Source: Hymenobacter sp. 15J16-1T3B (GTDB lineage Bacteria > Bacteroidota > Bacteroidia > Cytophagales > Hymenobacteraceae). From it: 64,000 nucleotides of DNA. The notes beneath the pieces are model-generated. The model saw nothing but the letters and a program-made list of their open reading frames with translations, made no database searches and had not been told where the DNA came from. How positions within the stretch are numbered: the first letter of the stretch is position 1; each line of letters starts with the position of its first letter. The stretch spans positions 248,001 through 312,000 of the forward strand of contig NZ_JAJFAV010000005.1 of the NCBI RefSeq assembly GCF_020711235.1, read 5' to 3'. Position numbers and translations under genes: made by a program. Of the stretch, positions 17,289 to 25,059 are shown piece by piece.

Positions 17289-18665
17289 TTACCGGCTGCC
17301 AGCCGCCGTACCGTTGCTCCCCGATGCCGCCACGCGCCAGATGGTGTTGGCGGCGTCGTCGGTGACGAGCAGGGCGCCGTCGGGCGCTACAAAAGTGCCG
17401 ACGGGGCGGCCGTAGGCTTTTTCGCCGCCGGCCAGGAAACCCGTCAGGAAGTCTTCGGGTGAGCCGCTGGGCTTGCCGCCGCTAAAGGGCACGAAGACCA
17501 CCTTATAGCCCGAGTAGGCCGAGCGGTTCCAGGAGCCGTGCTGCCCGATGAAGGCGCCGCCCTGGTACTTGCCGGGAAAGGCCTTGGCGTCGTAGAAGGC
17601 GAGGCCGAGCGAGGCGGTGTGCGGGCCCAGCGGCACCTCTGGCACGATGGTTTTCTGCACCAGATCGGGCCGCTCGCCCTGGCGACGCGGGTCTTCGTGC
17701 GGGCCGAAGTAGGCGTAGGGCCAGCCGTAGAAGCCGCCTTCCCGCACGCTGGTCAGGTAGTCGGGCACGAGGTCGTCGCCCAGCTCGTCGCGCTCGTTGA
17801 CGGCCGTCCAGAGCTGCTTGGTCTGCGGATTCCAAGCCATGCCCACGGGGTTGCGCAGGCCGCTGGCGTACACCTGCTCCCCTGAGCCGTCGGGGTTGAT
17901 GCGCAGGATGTTGGCCCGGCGGATTTCGTTGGCGGGGCCGTGCTCCTGCACGTTGGAGCCCGAGCCCACCGACACGTAAATCTGCTTGCCGTCGGGCCCG
18001 GCCAGCAGGTTGCGGGTCCAGTGGTTGTTGTAGCCGCCCTTGGGCAGGGTCATGATTTTCTGCCCCTGGCCGCTGAGCTTGGTCTGCCCGGCCTTGTAGG
18101 GGAAACGCAGCACGCCGTCGGTGTTGGCCACGTAGAAATAGTCGCCGAGCAGCAGCATGCCGAAGGGCTGGCGGAGGCCGTTGGCGGCGGTCAGGAAGGT
18201 TTCGCGCAGCTCGGGCTGCCCGTCCTGGTTGGCGTCGCGCAGCAGGGTAATGCGGTTGGCGCTGCTCTCGCGCAGGGCACGCGACTTGTCCAGCTTCAGT
18301 TCGGCGGCAATTTCCTTCTTGAGCCCCATCGGGACGGTGCTGGCTTCGGCCACCAGCACGTCGCCGTTGGGCAGTACGTACAGCCAGCGCGGGCTCTCGA
18401 AGCCGTCGGCGTACTTGGTGACGGTGAAGCCGGCCGGGGCCACAGGCGTTTTGCCCGCGGGCCAGTCGATGATGTCGACGCGCTTGGTGACGGACTTGGT
18501 GGCGTTAGGCGGGGGCAATTGCACGCTGGTGCCGGTGGCGGCCGCCGTGTCGGCGGTGGCGGGGGGCGGCGTGGGGGGCGCGGCGGTATCGGCGGTTTTG
18601 GCGTTCTGATTGCAGGCCGCCAGCAGCGTGAGGGCGGCGGGCAGCAGCAGCGGCAACTTTTTCAT
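17289..18665 (-). CDS. L-sorbosone dehydrogenase-like lipoprotein (PQQ-type beta-propeller)
   Basis: 458 aa from ATG 18665 (MKKLPLLLPAALTLLAACNQ); a TTG further upstream is not needed. The lipobox LLAAC places the lipid-modified Cys at residue 18. After a Pro/Thr/Ala-rich linker, a six-bladed propeller of the soluble glucose/sorbosone dehydrogenase family follows, with GFESPRWLYVLPNGDVLVAE, GYNNHWTRNLLAGPDGKQIY, ANILRINPDGSGEQVYASGL, RNPVGMAWNP and GWPYAYFGPHEDPR. Family members oxidise sugars with PQQ in the periplasm. Whether this host makes or imports PQQ cannot be seen. A second propeller enzyme of this type lies at 42643. Confidence 0.88.
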   Translation of the reverse strand: MKKLPLLLPAALTLLAACNQNAKTADTAAPPTPPPATADTAAATGTSVQLPPPNATKSVTKRVDIIDWPAGKTPVAPAGFTVTKYADGFESPRWLYVLPNGDVLVAEASTVPMGLKKEIAAELKLDKSRALRESSANRITLLRDANQDGQPELRETFLTAANGLRQPFGMLLLGDYFYVANTDGVLRFPYKAGQTKLSGQGQKIMTLPKGGYNNHWTRNLLAGPDGKQIYVSVGSGSNVQEHGPANEIRRANILRINPDGSGEQVYASGLRNPVGMAWNPQTKQLWTAVNERDELGDDLVPDYLTSVREGGFYGWPYAYFGPHEDPRRQGERPDLVQKTIVPEVPLGPHTASLGLAFYDAKAFPGKYQGGAFIGQHGSWNRSAYSGYKVVFVPFSGGKPSGSPEDFLTGFLAGGEKAYGRPVGTFVAPDGALLVTDDAANTIWRVAASGSNGTAAGSR

Positions 18666-18748
18666 GAAGGACAACTGGCAGGTGTACCTGTCTTCTTACT
18701 GCCGAACAGCCGCAGGGTTGCCGGCGGCGAGTCAGCGGGTCGTCAACC

Positions 18749-19399
18749 CTACTTCCCGAGCAGTCGGCGCAGGGTTTCCGCCACCACAAACCGCTGCTCT
18801 TTCCCATCGGCCAGGCGGGAATAGGCGTAAACCGGCAGGTAGTCTTCGTCCCAGAACGCCACGTTGTGCCGGTAATGGCCCACATCCACGCTGTAAACCT
18901 GCCCGCAGTCGTCCAACGAGACGCTCACCATCGGGTACTCGCCCGCCGTCGGTACCGGGCGCGAGTACTCCAGCTTGAAGTAGATGTTGTCCTGCCGGTT
19001 GTGGCGGTACGCAGGGCAGCAGTAGCGCAGCGTATCGGCCCGCAACCCATCCAGCACCGCGGCCAAGCCAGTAGCGGAATCGACCCGCGCTGATTCGGCC
19101 GTGAGCGGCCCGGGACAGTCCAGGTTGTGGCCCCTGCTCATCTCGACGCCCACTTCGTAGGGCCGACCGAGCGCCCGCGTCACTTCTTCGACGCTCATGC
19201 CGGCCCGCACGCGCTGCAGGCCCGCCGCGGTTACACCGGGCGCTACATCCCGCCGCAGCCCCAACCGCTCCACCTCCCGCGCCGCCACATAAGCGCTGCC
19301 GCCGAGGAACAGCACCAGAATGCCAACTGCGCCCGCGCTGACAAGAAACGCTTGCACCAACAACCGGCCCAGAAATCGGACTACCTGCAGCAGCGACAT
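18749..19399 (-). CDS. Membrane-anchored protein with a BamE/SmpA-like motif
   Basis: 216 aa, unrecognised as a whole. One N-terminal TM helix (about 12-40) anchors an extracytoplasmic domain. Residues 64-83 read VRAGMSVEEVTRALGRPYEV, matching the helix-turn-helix signature of the SmpA/BamE-like fold (G-M-s-xx-EV-xxxLG-xP). A CC pair occurs in LRYCCPAYRH. A TACCTTTG promoter box ends only 4 nt before the ATG, so the mRNA may be leaderless. The role is unknown. The BamE-like fold is used in outer-membrane assembly and in inhibitor proteins, but that does not define this one. Confidence 0.7.
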   Translation of the reverse strand: MSLLQVVRFLGRLLVQAFLVSAGAVGILVLFLGGSAYVAAREVERLGLRRDVAPGVTAAGLQRVRAGMSVEEVTRALGRPYEVGVEMSRGHNLDCPGPLTAESARVDSATGLAAVLDGLRADTLRYCCPAYRHNRQDNIYFKLEYSRPVPTAGEYPMVSVSLDDCGQVYSVDVGHYRHNVAFWDEDYLPVYAYSRLADGKEQRFVVAETLRRLLGK

Positions 19400-19403
19400 A
19401 GTG

Positions 19404-19411
19404 CAAAGGTA
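19404..19411 (-). promoter_or_regulatory. -7 box adjoining a start codon
   Basis: TACCTTTG on the minus strand, a perfect TAnnTTTG, ends 4 nt before the ATG at 19399. Transcription would begin at or next to the start codon, giving a leaderless transcript. No clear -33 element is seen. Confidence 0.55.
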
Positions 19412-19430
19412 TTGATAGTGCCCCTACTGG

Positions 19431-20342
19431 TTACTTGGTTTTCAACAGAAAGCGGGCCGGTACTTCGAAGCGCTTTTTCCAGCTGGCCTCGCTGTGGGCC
19501 GCACCTTCGTACTTGCGCGTCAGCCAGTCCTTTTCGGTGTAGCCCTTGGCTTGCAGCAGGCTGTCGATGCGGCGCTGGTGGCCCTCGTAGCGCGCATCGA
19601 GCGTGGCGGTGCCAAAGTCGAAATACAGGCGCGGACGCCGGCCCTTGCGGGGCAGGTGCTCGTTGAGGTAGCGCAGGTAAGCGGTAGTGAATTCCGGAGT
19701 GTTGTCCTGCAGGCTCAGCGGCCAGTGCGTGGACAGGCAGGCCGCCCCGCCGAATACCTGGGGGTACTCCACCGCGGCGTAGAGCGAAATCAGCCCGCCC
19801 ATGCTGCTGCCGCTGATAAACGTGCTGGTGCGCCGCGTGTCGGTCTGGTAGTGCCCGTCGACGTATGGTTTCAGCTCCTGCACCAGAAAGCGCAGGTACT
19901 CGTCGGACAGCGGCGGGCCGGGCAGCAGGCCCTCCTGCGCCAGCTGCGCCTTGCGGGCGGCGCTCAGCTGCTGGTAAGGCTTGGCCGGGCAATACTCGCG
20001 GAAGCGCCGGTCGGTGTTCCACACGCCCACCACGATGACGTCGGCGCGCACCGCGCCGCGCTGCTGCAGCCGGGCCAGCGTGCTGTCGACTTCCCAAGCC
20101 ACGCCGCCGTAGCTGCTGGCCGGGTGGAAGAGGTTCTGGCCGTCGTGCATGTAGAGCACGGCGTAGCGGCGGCCGGGCCGGGGGTAGTCGGCGGGCAGCC
20201 ACACGTCCACGTGCCGCGGCTTCACGAATTTCGACGGGAAATCGGCCAGGTGCTCCACCCGGCCCGGGTCGCGCGGGCCGTCGGCGCGAAACGCGAGCAG
20301 GCCGAGCGTGAGGACGAGTGTTAGCAGACGCGAACCGGGCAT
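19431..20342 (-). CDS. Secreted alpha/beta-hydrolase, putative esterase (PF00756 type)
   Basis: 303 aa from ATG 20342 (MPGSRLLTLVLTLGLLAFRA), which gives a signal peptide; the longer frame has a non-hydrophobic extension. The nucleophile elbow GSSMGG (178-183, Ser180), the oxyanion region YAVLYMHDGQNLF (60-72), an acid in YFDFGTATLDARYEGHQ and the terminal His in YEGAAHSEASWKKR match the esterase-D/enterochelin-esterase/antigen-85-like family. It is probably a periplasmic or secreted carboxylesterase or siderophore/feruloyl-type esterase, with no clue to the substrate from its neighbours. Confidence 0.88.
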   Translation of the reverse strand: MPGSRLLTLVLTLGLLAFRADGPRDPGRVEHLADFPSKFVKPRHVDVWLPADYPRPGRRYAVLYMHDGQNLFHPASSYGGVAWEVDSTLARLQQRGAVRADVIVVGVWNTDRRFREYCPAKPYQQLSAARKAQLAQEGLLPGPPLSDEYLRFLVQELKPYVDGHYQTDTRRTSTFISGSSMGGLISLYAAVEYPQVFGGAACLSTHWPLSLQDNTPEFTTAYLRYLNEHLPRKGRRPRLYFDFGTATLDARYEGHQRRIDSLLQAKGYTEKDWLTRKYEGAAHSEASWKKRFEVPARFLLKTK

Positions 20343-20462
20343 GGGGCCAAGCGTGGTGTAAGGTTTACGTAGGCAGAAGCGTGCCGAGCACGACACTCGC
20401 CCGCGCCTGGTGGCAGCAACGCGCTGCTCGACAAAGCATTGTCTGACAGCTGTTCGCGCCGT

Positions 20463-21026
20463 TTACGTTGCATCGCGCGGGGCCAGCAACGAATAAATGG
20501 CCGAATCGATAAACTGCCCGCGGAAGTGGTAGTTCTCGCGAAAGTAGGCCTCGCGCACGAAGCCCTGCCGCTCCAACAGCTTGATCGACGCCTCGTTTTG
20601 CGGGTTGACGTTGCCTTCGATGCTGTGCAGCCGCAGCTGTTCGAAACCGTAGCGGCACACGGCGGCCAGGGCCTCGCTCATCAGCCCTTGCCCCCAGGCG
20701 GCCGGGTGCAGCGTGTAGCCGATTTCGCCGCGGTGGTGCTCGGCGTCCAGGCGCCACAGCCCGCAGGTGCCAATCATTTGCTCCTCCTCGCCGAGGCGGG
20801 CCAGCGCCCAGGTAATACCCCGGTTTTCGCTTAGCCCGGCGTCGACCAAGCCCACGAAGGTTTCGGCATCGGCCAGGCTGGCGGCCGGTTCCCGGTCGAG
20901 GTAGCGCATGGTGGCCGGATCAGACCGCAGAAACAGCACCGTCGGCGCGTCGGCCAGGGTGATGCGGCGCAGCAGCAGCCGCGGCGTGCGCAGTTCGGTA
21001 AAAGGTGAGAGTTGGAAGTGCAGCAT
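20463..21026 (-). CDS. GNAT N-acetyltransferase (RimJ/RimL-like)
   Basis: 187 aa. N-terminal LRTPRLLLRRITLADAPTV is the typical RimJ/RimL opening. The acetyl-CoA-binding motif region HPAAWGQGLMSEALAAVCRY (Q/R-x-x-G-x-A type) and the following SIEGNVNPQNEASIKLLERQ, GFVREAYFREN are conserved. It transfers acetyl from acetyl-CoA to a protein N-terminus or a small amine; substrates of this subfamily are mostly unknown. It stands alone, 120 bp from the esterase gene and in the same orientation. Confidence 0.93.
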   Translation of the reverse strand: MLHFQLSPFTELRTPRLLLRRITLADAPTVLFLRSDPATMRYLDREPAASLADAETFVGLVDAGLSENRGITWALARLGEEEQMIGTCGLWRLDAEHHRGEIGYTLHPAAWGQGLMSEALAAVCRYGFEQLRLHSIEGNVNPQNEASIKLLERQGFVREAYFRENYHFRGQFIDSAIYSLLAPRDAT

Positions 21027-21081
21027 AAGGGGATATAGCTACGGGCAGGAAAATGCGCGGACGCAATAGGTACAGCGGGAC

Positions 21082-21561
21082 TTACTCGGCAGCGGCCAGC
21101 AATTCCACCCCGCCGCGCAAGTCCATCAGAAAGCAGCGGACCTGCAGCGGGTACTGCGGACGGGCCTCGCTCCAGGCGCGGATTTTATCGGCCAGCCGCT
21201 GGGCGTACTGGTTGTGCAGGGCGTACTCGGCCGCGTGGTCGTGGACCGAGTCGCCGAAAGCGCCTTCGTCGCCCAGAAACACCCGGTAGGCGCCACAATT
21301 GCGGTGCTCCAGGATGTACACGTCGCGCACGTCGTGCAGCTGGCAGGCCACTTCCAGGTGCTCGAACAGGGCTTGGTCCCAGTGCTCATTGTGCGCCGCG
21401 CCCAAGGCCGCTCCGGCCAAGATGAACTGGTCGTAGCGGTTGGTGAGGTTGTCGTGTTCCATGAAGTGCACGATGTCGTCGAGCAGGCGCAAGTCCATGC
21501 AGCTCAGCAGCAACACGTTGCCGCGGGCCGGCGGGTACGTAGGGTAATGACGATGAGGCAT
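21082..21561 (-). CDS. Short beta-carbonic-anhydrase-like protein
   Basis: 159 aa. The zinc-site pattern of beta-class carbonic anhydrase is visible: C21 with the Asp/Arg dyad in SCMDLR (20-25) and H86/C89 in EHRNCGAY. GAALGA (50-55) stands in the place of the glycine-rich turn. The protein is about 50 residues shorter than classical enzymes and lacks the long N-terminal helix arm. It may be an active CO2 hydratase or a beta-CA-fold paralogue with another role; all zinc ligands being present favours activity. A TACCTTTG box sits 4 nt from the start codon. Confidence 0.75.
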   Translation of the reverse strand: MPHRHYPTYPPARGNVLLLSCMDLRLLDDIVHFMEHDNLTNRYDQFILAGAALGAAHNEHWDQALFEHLEVACQLHDVRDVYILEHRNCGAYRVFLGDEGAFGDSVHDHAAEYALHNQYAQRLADKIRAWSEARPQYPLQVRCFLMDLRGGVELLAAAE

Positions 21562-21565
21562 GGCG

Positions 21566-21573
21566 CAAAGGTA
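21566..21573 (-). promoter_or_regulatory. -7 box adjoining a start codon
   Basis: TACCTTTG on the minus strand ends 4 nt before the ATG at 21561, the same arrangement as at 19404. It predicts a leaderless mRNA for the carbonic-anhydrase-like gene. Confidence 0.55.
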
Positions 21574-21687
21574 GCAGCAGCGGCCTTGTATGGCAGCCCG
21601 TTGCCGCGGCCATGGCTACCGCGCAGCTTTTCTCGCAACTCCACTGCCGGGCTCCGCCCAAAGCTCACCCGGCCGCGGTGTGTTCTG

Positions 21688-22485
21688 CTACTGCTTAAGC
21701 AGCATCACCCGGACGCCCGGTGCGTTGCACAGCTCCAGGCAATACCGGCCGGGCGGCAGTGCGGTGGCCGGTACCTGGCTTTGGACCGAACTGATCTGGC
21801 CTTGCCCCACCACGCGGCCGAGCTGGTCGAGCAGGCGGTAAGGGCCCTGGTAGCTGGGTTGCACGCGCCAGGCCGTCGTGGCCGGGTTCGGGTAGGCTTC
21901 CAGCGCCACGCGGCGGGCCGGCGCCGCTGCCGCCAGCGGCAGGCCTTGCGAAGCGCCGTAGTAATTCACGCGGCGGTTGCCGCTGCTGCGTGATTCTACC
22001 TGCACCCACCAGTACCGCCACGCACCGGCTACCGCCATGCGCACCACGACAAAGCCCGGCACGCCGTCGCGGAAAAACCCGCGGCCGCCGGTCCCGCCGT
22101 TGCCGGTGACTTCGTAATCGACGTAACCGGTGCTGCCCCAGCGGATGCCGTTGCGGATCAGCTGCCCGGCCTGAAATCGTTTCGCGCTGTCAAACTCCAC
22201 CGAATCGGTGGCCAGTTCCACCGCCGCGTTTCGGGTACTCACCGTGAATGTGCGCAGCGTGGGTGCGCCCGCGCCCGCGGCGGCAGTGTACACGTTGGAG
22301 AATCCCACATCCGCTGTGCCGTCGCCATTCAAATCCAACGGGAACGTTTCGGTAAACGAGGTGGACCCGTAAATCGGTGACTGCCAGTTTATGGGCGTGG
22401 TCGGCGCACCGGCGGGCTGCACCGTTTGGCCGACGGCTATTTCCGCCACCAGCAACAGGGCGGGAGTCAAGTACCAGTGGTTCAT
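21688..22485 (-). CDS. T9SS type A sorting-domain protein, unknown function
   Basis: 265 aa from ATG 22485 (MNHWYLTPALLLVAEIAVGQ), which gives a signal peptide ending near AVGQ. The central part (about 30-190) resembles secreted beta-rich domains with LDLNGDGTADVGFSNV (a dockerin-like Asp-rich turn) but is not assignable. The C-terminal about 75 residues form the type A tail: LEAYPNPATTAWRV, then LLDQLGRVVGQG, LPPGRYCLEL and the basic-ending VRVMLLKQ. It is expected to be secreted by the Por system and attached to the cell surface or released. Confidence 0.82.
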   Translation of the reverse strand: MNHWYLTPALLLVAEIAVGQTVQPAGAPTTPINWQSPIYGSTSFTETFPLDLNGDGTADVGFSNVYTAAAGAGAPTLRTFTVSTRNAAVELATDSVEFDSAKRFQAGQLIRNGIRWGSTGYVDYEVTGNGGTGGRGFFRDGVPGFVVVRMAVAGAWRYWWVQVESRSSGNRRVNYYGASQGLPLAAAAPARRVALEAYPNPATTAWRVQPSYQGPYRLLDQLGRVVGQGQISSVQSQVPATALPPGRYCLELCNAPGVRVMLLKQ

Positions 22486-22537
22486 AGCAATGGCGGTAGG
22501 CTGCACTGAAGGTAGAGCATTTTCGCCCGGCTTGGTT

Positions 22538-22588
22538 CCGAAAGCACGCAAGCCCTGACCGGAACGACCAGGGCTTGCGTGCTTTCGG
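22538..22588 (-). terminator. Hairpin after the phosphosulfolactate synthase gene
   Basis: Perfect 20-bp stem (CCGAAAGCACGCAAGCCCTG and its complement) with an 11-nt loop, 15 nt beyond the comA-like stop codon. No T-tract follows on the minus strand, so it could act as a 3'-end stabiliser or a factor-dependent stop. Confidence 0.6.
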
Positions 22589-22602
22589 GGTCAGCGTGCT
22601 TG

Positions 22603-23436
22603 TTAGCCGCGCGGCATCGAGGTACCCGGCTTGGCGCCCGGCTTCTCAGTAGGCTTGAACATGGGGTCGACCGCGTCCATGTCGAGGAAGTGCGAGAACG
22701 TGTCGCCGCGCAAACCCAGGCGGATGGTTTCGAGCGAAATAACCTCGTTCGGGGCGATGTTGCCCAGGTTTACGTTGGCGCCGAGCATCTTGATAAACCA
22801 CACCTGCTGGGCTTTCTGCGGGGCTTCCCAAAGGATTTTCTCGAAGGGAATCTGGGTCAGGATTTCTTCCACCAAACCCGAGCGCACTTCGCCCGTGGAG
22901 CGGAACAAGCCCACGTTGCCGGCTTCGCGGGCCTCGCCGATAACCTTGATGGCGCCGGCTTCCAGCTCGGTGCGCATCTGGGCAATCCACTTGTAGGGCG
23001 GAATAATCTTCTCCGCGTCCTTGGAGCCCACTTCCGACAGCACCTTCACGTCCTGGGACAGGGTGCGGATAAACTCCAGTTTCCGGTCGTGGTCCAGCTC
23101 GATGGAGCCGTCCGACACCTCGGCGTACTCCATGCCGTATTGGTCGAGCAGGCGGCGGTAGTCGTCGAACTGGTTGCGGATGATGAAAGCTTCGAACAAG
23201 GTGCCGCCGAAGTACACCGGAATGCCCGCGGCCTTGTAGGCGTCGAGCTTGCGCTGCAGGTTGCTGGTCACGTACGACGTGGCCCAGCCCAGCTTCACGA
23301 TGTCGGTGTAGTCGGCCCCAACTTCCAGGAAGTCCTCGACTTCGCGCACGCTCAGGCCCTTGTCCATAACCATGGTAAAGCCTTGTTCGCGCGGTTTCTG
23401 GGTGCGTTCGGGGATTTGCGAGAGGGTGTAGTTCAT
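22603..23436 (-). CDS. comA: Phosphosulfolactate synthase (ComA family)
   Basis: 277 aa from ATG 23436 (MNYTLSQIPERTQKPREQGF); the in-frame upstream extension is Ala/Pro-rich and non-conserved. ComA adds sulfite to phosphoenolpyruvate, giving (2R)-phospho-3-sulfolactate, the first step of coenzyme M synthesis in methanogens; homologues occur in several bacteria. TIM-barrel motifs include MVMDKGLSVREVEDFLEVGA, DIVKLGWATSYV, GIPVYFGGTLFEAF, YAEVSDGSIEL, EVGSKDAEK, EAREAGNVGLF and ILWEAPQKAQQVWFIKMLG. Sulfolactate or cysteate made from it could feed sulfonolipid (capnine) synthesis in this lineage, which is an inference. No comB or comC is adjacent. Confidence 0.9.
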   Translation of the reverse strand: MNYTLSQIPERTQKPREQGFTMVMDKGLSVREVEDFLEVGADYTDIVKLGWATSYVTSNLQRKLDAYKAAGIPVYFGGTLFEAFIIRNQFDDYRRLLDQYGMEYAEVSDGSIELDHDRKLEFIRTLSQDVKVLSEVGSKDAEKIIPPYKWIAQMRTELEAGAIKVIGEAREAGNVGLFRSTGEVRSGLVEEILTQIPFEKILWEAPQKAQQVWFIKMLGANVNLGNIAPNEVISLETIRLGLRGDTFSHFLDMDAVDPMFKPTEKPGAKPGTSMPRG

Positions 23437-23492
23437 CTGATGAAGGTGGTCAAATGGGGCAAACGGCGGCGGGGCAGTACCTGCAGCAGCGG

Positions 23493-23537
23493 CAAAAAAA
23501 GAGTGGCCGCCGGGCGCCGAAGCCCCGACAGCCACTG
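23493..23537 (-). terminator. Terminator after the TPR gene
   Basis: On the minus strand AGTGGCTGTCGGGGC pairs with GCCCGGCGGCCACT (one or two mismatches or G-U pairs), followed by seven T. It lies 40 nt beyond the stop codon at 23576. Confidence 0.8.
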
Positions 23538-23575
23538 CTGTTTTCAGTCCGTTAACAAGGCAGCCATTCAGCCAT

Positions 23576-24973
23576 TTACTTCCGGTATTGCTCGATCAAG
23601 CGGGTGAGGGCGCGCTGCTGCTCCAGCTCCGGAAAGAACTCGAAGAGCAGGCGGTGCTTGTCGAAGTCCAAAAGTAGGGCATTTTCGAGTACCTCGTACG
23701 CCTGGCGGTAGCGGCCGGCGGCCAACTGGTAGGCGCAGAGGCGGTAGAGCAACTCCGCGTCTTCGGGCAGCAGCTCGGTGGCCGTCTTCATCAGGTCGAT
23801 GGCCGCGTCGTAGTTGCCCTGCTCGTAGAGGATGGCGCTCCAGTTGATCCAGCCCTCGGGCATGTCGGGCTGCACCTCGGTGGCTTTTTCGTAGGCTTCC
23901 AGCGCCGACACGATATTACCTACTTGGTACTCGGCCCCGGCCAGGGCCACCCAGTACTCTCCGCTTTCGGCGTAGAGGCTCACGGCCTTGCGGTAGTAGT
24001 GAATGGCCTGAAACCAGTGCTCCTGCGCGTCCAGAATCACGCCGATGCCAAACCAGGCCTCGTCCATTTCCGGGTCGAGGTCCAGGGCCTTCTGGTAGTG
24101 GCGGCGCGAGAGGTCCCACTGGCGCAGCTTCTCGTAGCACTCCCCGATGTTGCAGAGGGCCTCGGCCGTCGGCTCGCCCTCGGGGTAGCTGAGCTGAAAC
24201 TCGTCGATGGCGCGCTGGTACTCCTCCATGCTCACAAAGCAGCTGGCCAGGTAGGCGTGCGCCTCGTAGAATTTCGGGTCGATGACGATGGCGTAGTCGA
24301 AGGCCTGGGCGGCGTTGCCATACTGCACGGCCTTGTAGTAGGCCTGCCCGAGGTTGTACCAAGCAATGGTCGAGTACGGGTCCTCGTCGGTGAAGCGGCG
24401 GAAAAACTCCAGGTTGCTATCCAGGCGGCCCGACACTTCCAAGCAGTACAGCAGCTCCTGCACGGCCGCGTCGTTGTCGGGGTTGAGCTTGAGGCTCTGC
24501 TTGTAGTTGCGGGCGGCGCTCTTAAACTTCTGCCACTGCTGGTAGGCTAGGCCGAGGTTGAAGTAGATGTCGTCGCGGTCGGGGGCGCGCTCCACACCCT
24601 GCTGGAAGTAGGCTACGGCCGCCGGGTAGTCGCCCTGCTGCGTCGAAACGATGCCGCGGGTTACGGCCACGTCGGCATTATCCGGGTCGCGCTCGGCCAC
24701 CTCGTCGATTTGCTTGAGCGCCTCGGGGTATTGCCCGCGCATGGCCAGCACCTGGGCCCGGTCGATCAGCAGCTCGGTGCTGAAGGGGTACTGGGCCACG
24801 GCCGCCTCGCAGGCCTGCAAGGCTTTGTCAAATTGCGCGGATTGGGTATAGTGGTCGATAATGCTTTCAAAATCGGCCAGATCAAAAAACGCCGGTTCGC
24901 CGTCAGCCAGCATGCGCTCAAAACGCTGCACCGTGGCCAACACCTCATCCCGTTCCTCAGACTGTTCGTTCAT
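23576..24973 (-). CDS. Tetratricopeptide-repeat protein
   Basis: 465 aa from ATG 24973 (MNEQSEERDEVLATVQRFER); the longer frame runs back through the previous gene's end. From about residue 30 to the C-terminus it is built of roughly a dozen 34-residue TPRs with the canonical W/L-G-Y-A-F-A-P spacing, e.g. DIYFNLGLAYQQWQKFKSAA and AWYNLGQAYYKAVQYGNAAQ. There is no signal peptide or TM segment, so it is probably a cytoplasmic scaffold for protein-protein contacts. Its partner is unknown. It lies 86 bp downstream of the epimerase gene on the same strand. Confidence 0.92.
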   Translation of the reverse strand: MNEQSEERDEVLATVQRFERMLADGEPAFFDLADFESIIDHYTQSAQFDKALQACEAAVAQYPFSTELLIDRAQVLAMRGQYPEALKQIDEVAERDPDNADVAVTRGIVSTQQGDYPAAVAYFQQGVERAPDRDDIYFNLGLAYQQWQKFKSAARNYKQSLKLNPDNDAAVQELLYCLEVSGRLDSNLEFFRRFTDEDPYSTIAWYNLGQAYYKAVQYGNAAQAFDYAIVIDPKFYEAHAYLASCFVSMEEYQRAIDEFQLSYPEGEPTAEALCNIGECYEKLRQWDLSRRHYQKALDLDPEMDEAWFGIGVILDAQEHWFQAIHYYRKAVSLYAESGEYWVALAGAEYQVGNIVSALEAYEKATEVQPDMPEGWINWSAILYEQGNYDAAIDLMKTATELLPEDAELLYRLCAYQLAAGRYRQAYEVLENALLLDFDKHRLLFEFFPELEQQRALTRLIEQYRK

Positions 24974-25059
24974 TCTCAATATAATCAGCAACGGCCGCGG
25001 CAGCCAGGGCCGACGCGTCCTTCCTCTGTACGGCGCCGCCCGCTTTTTGTGGACGGCCC

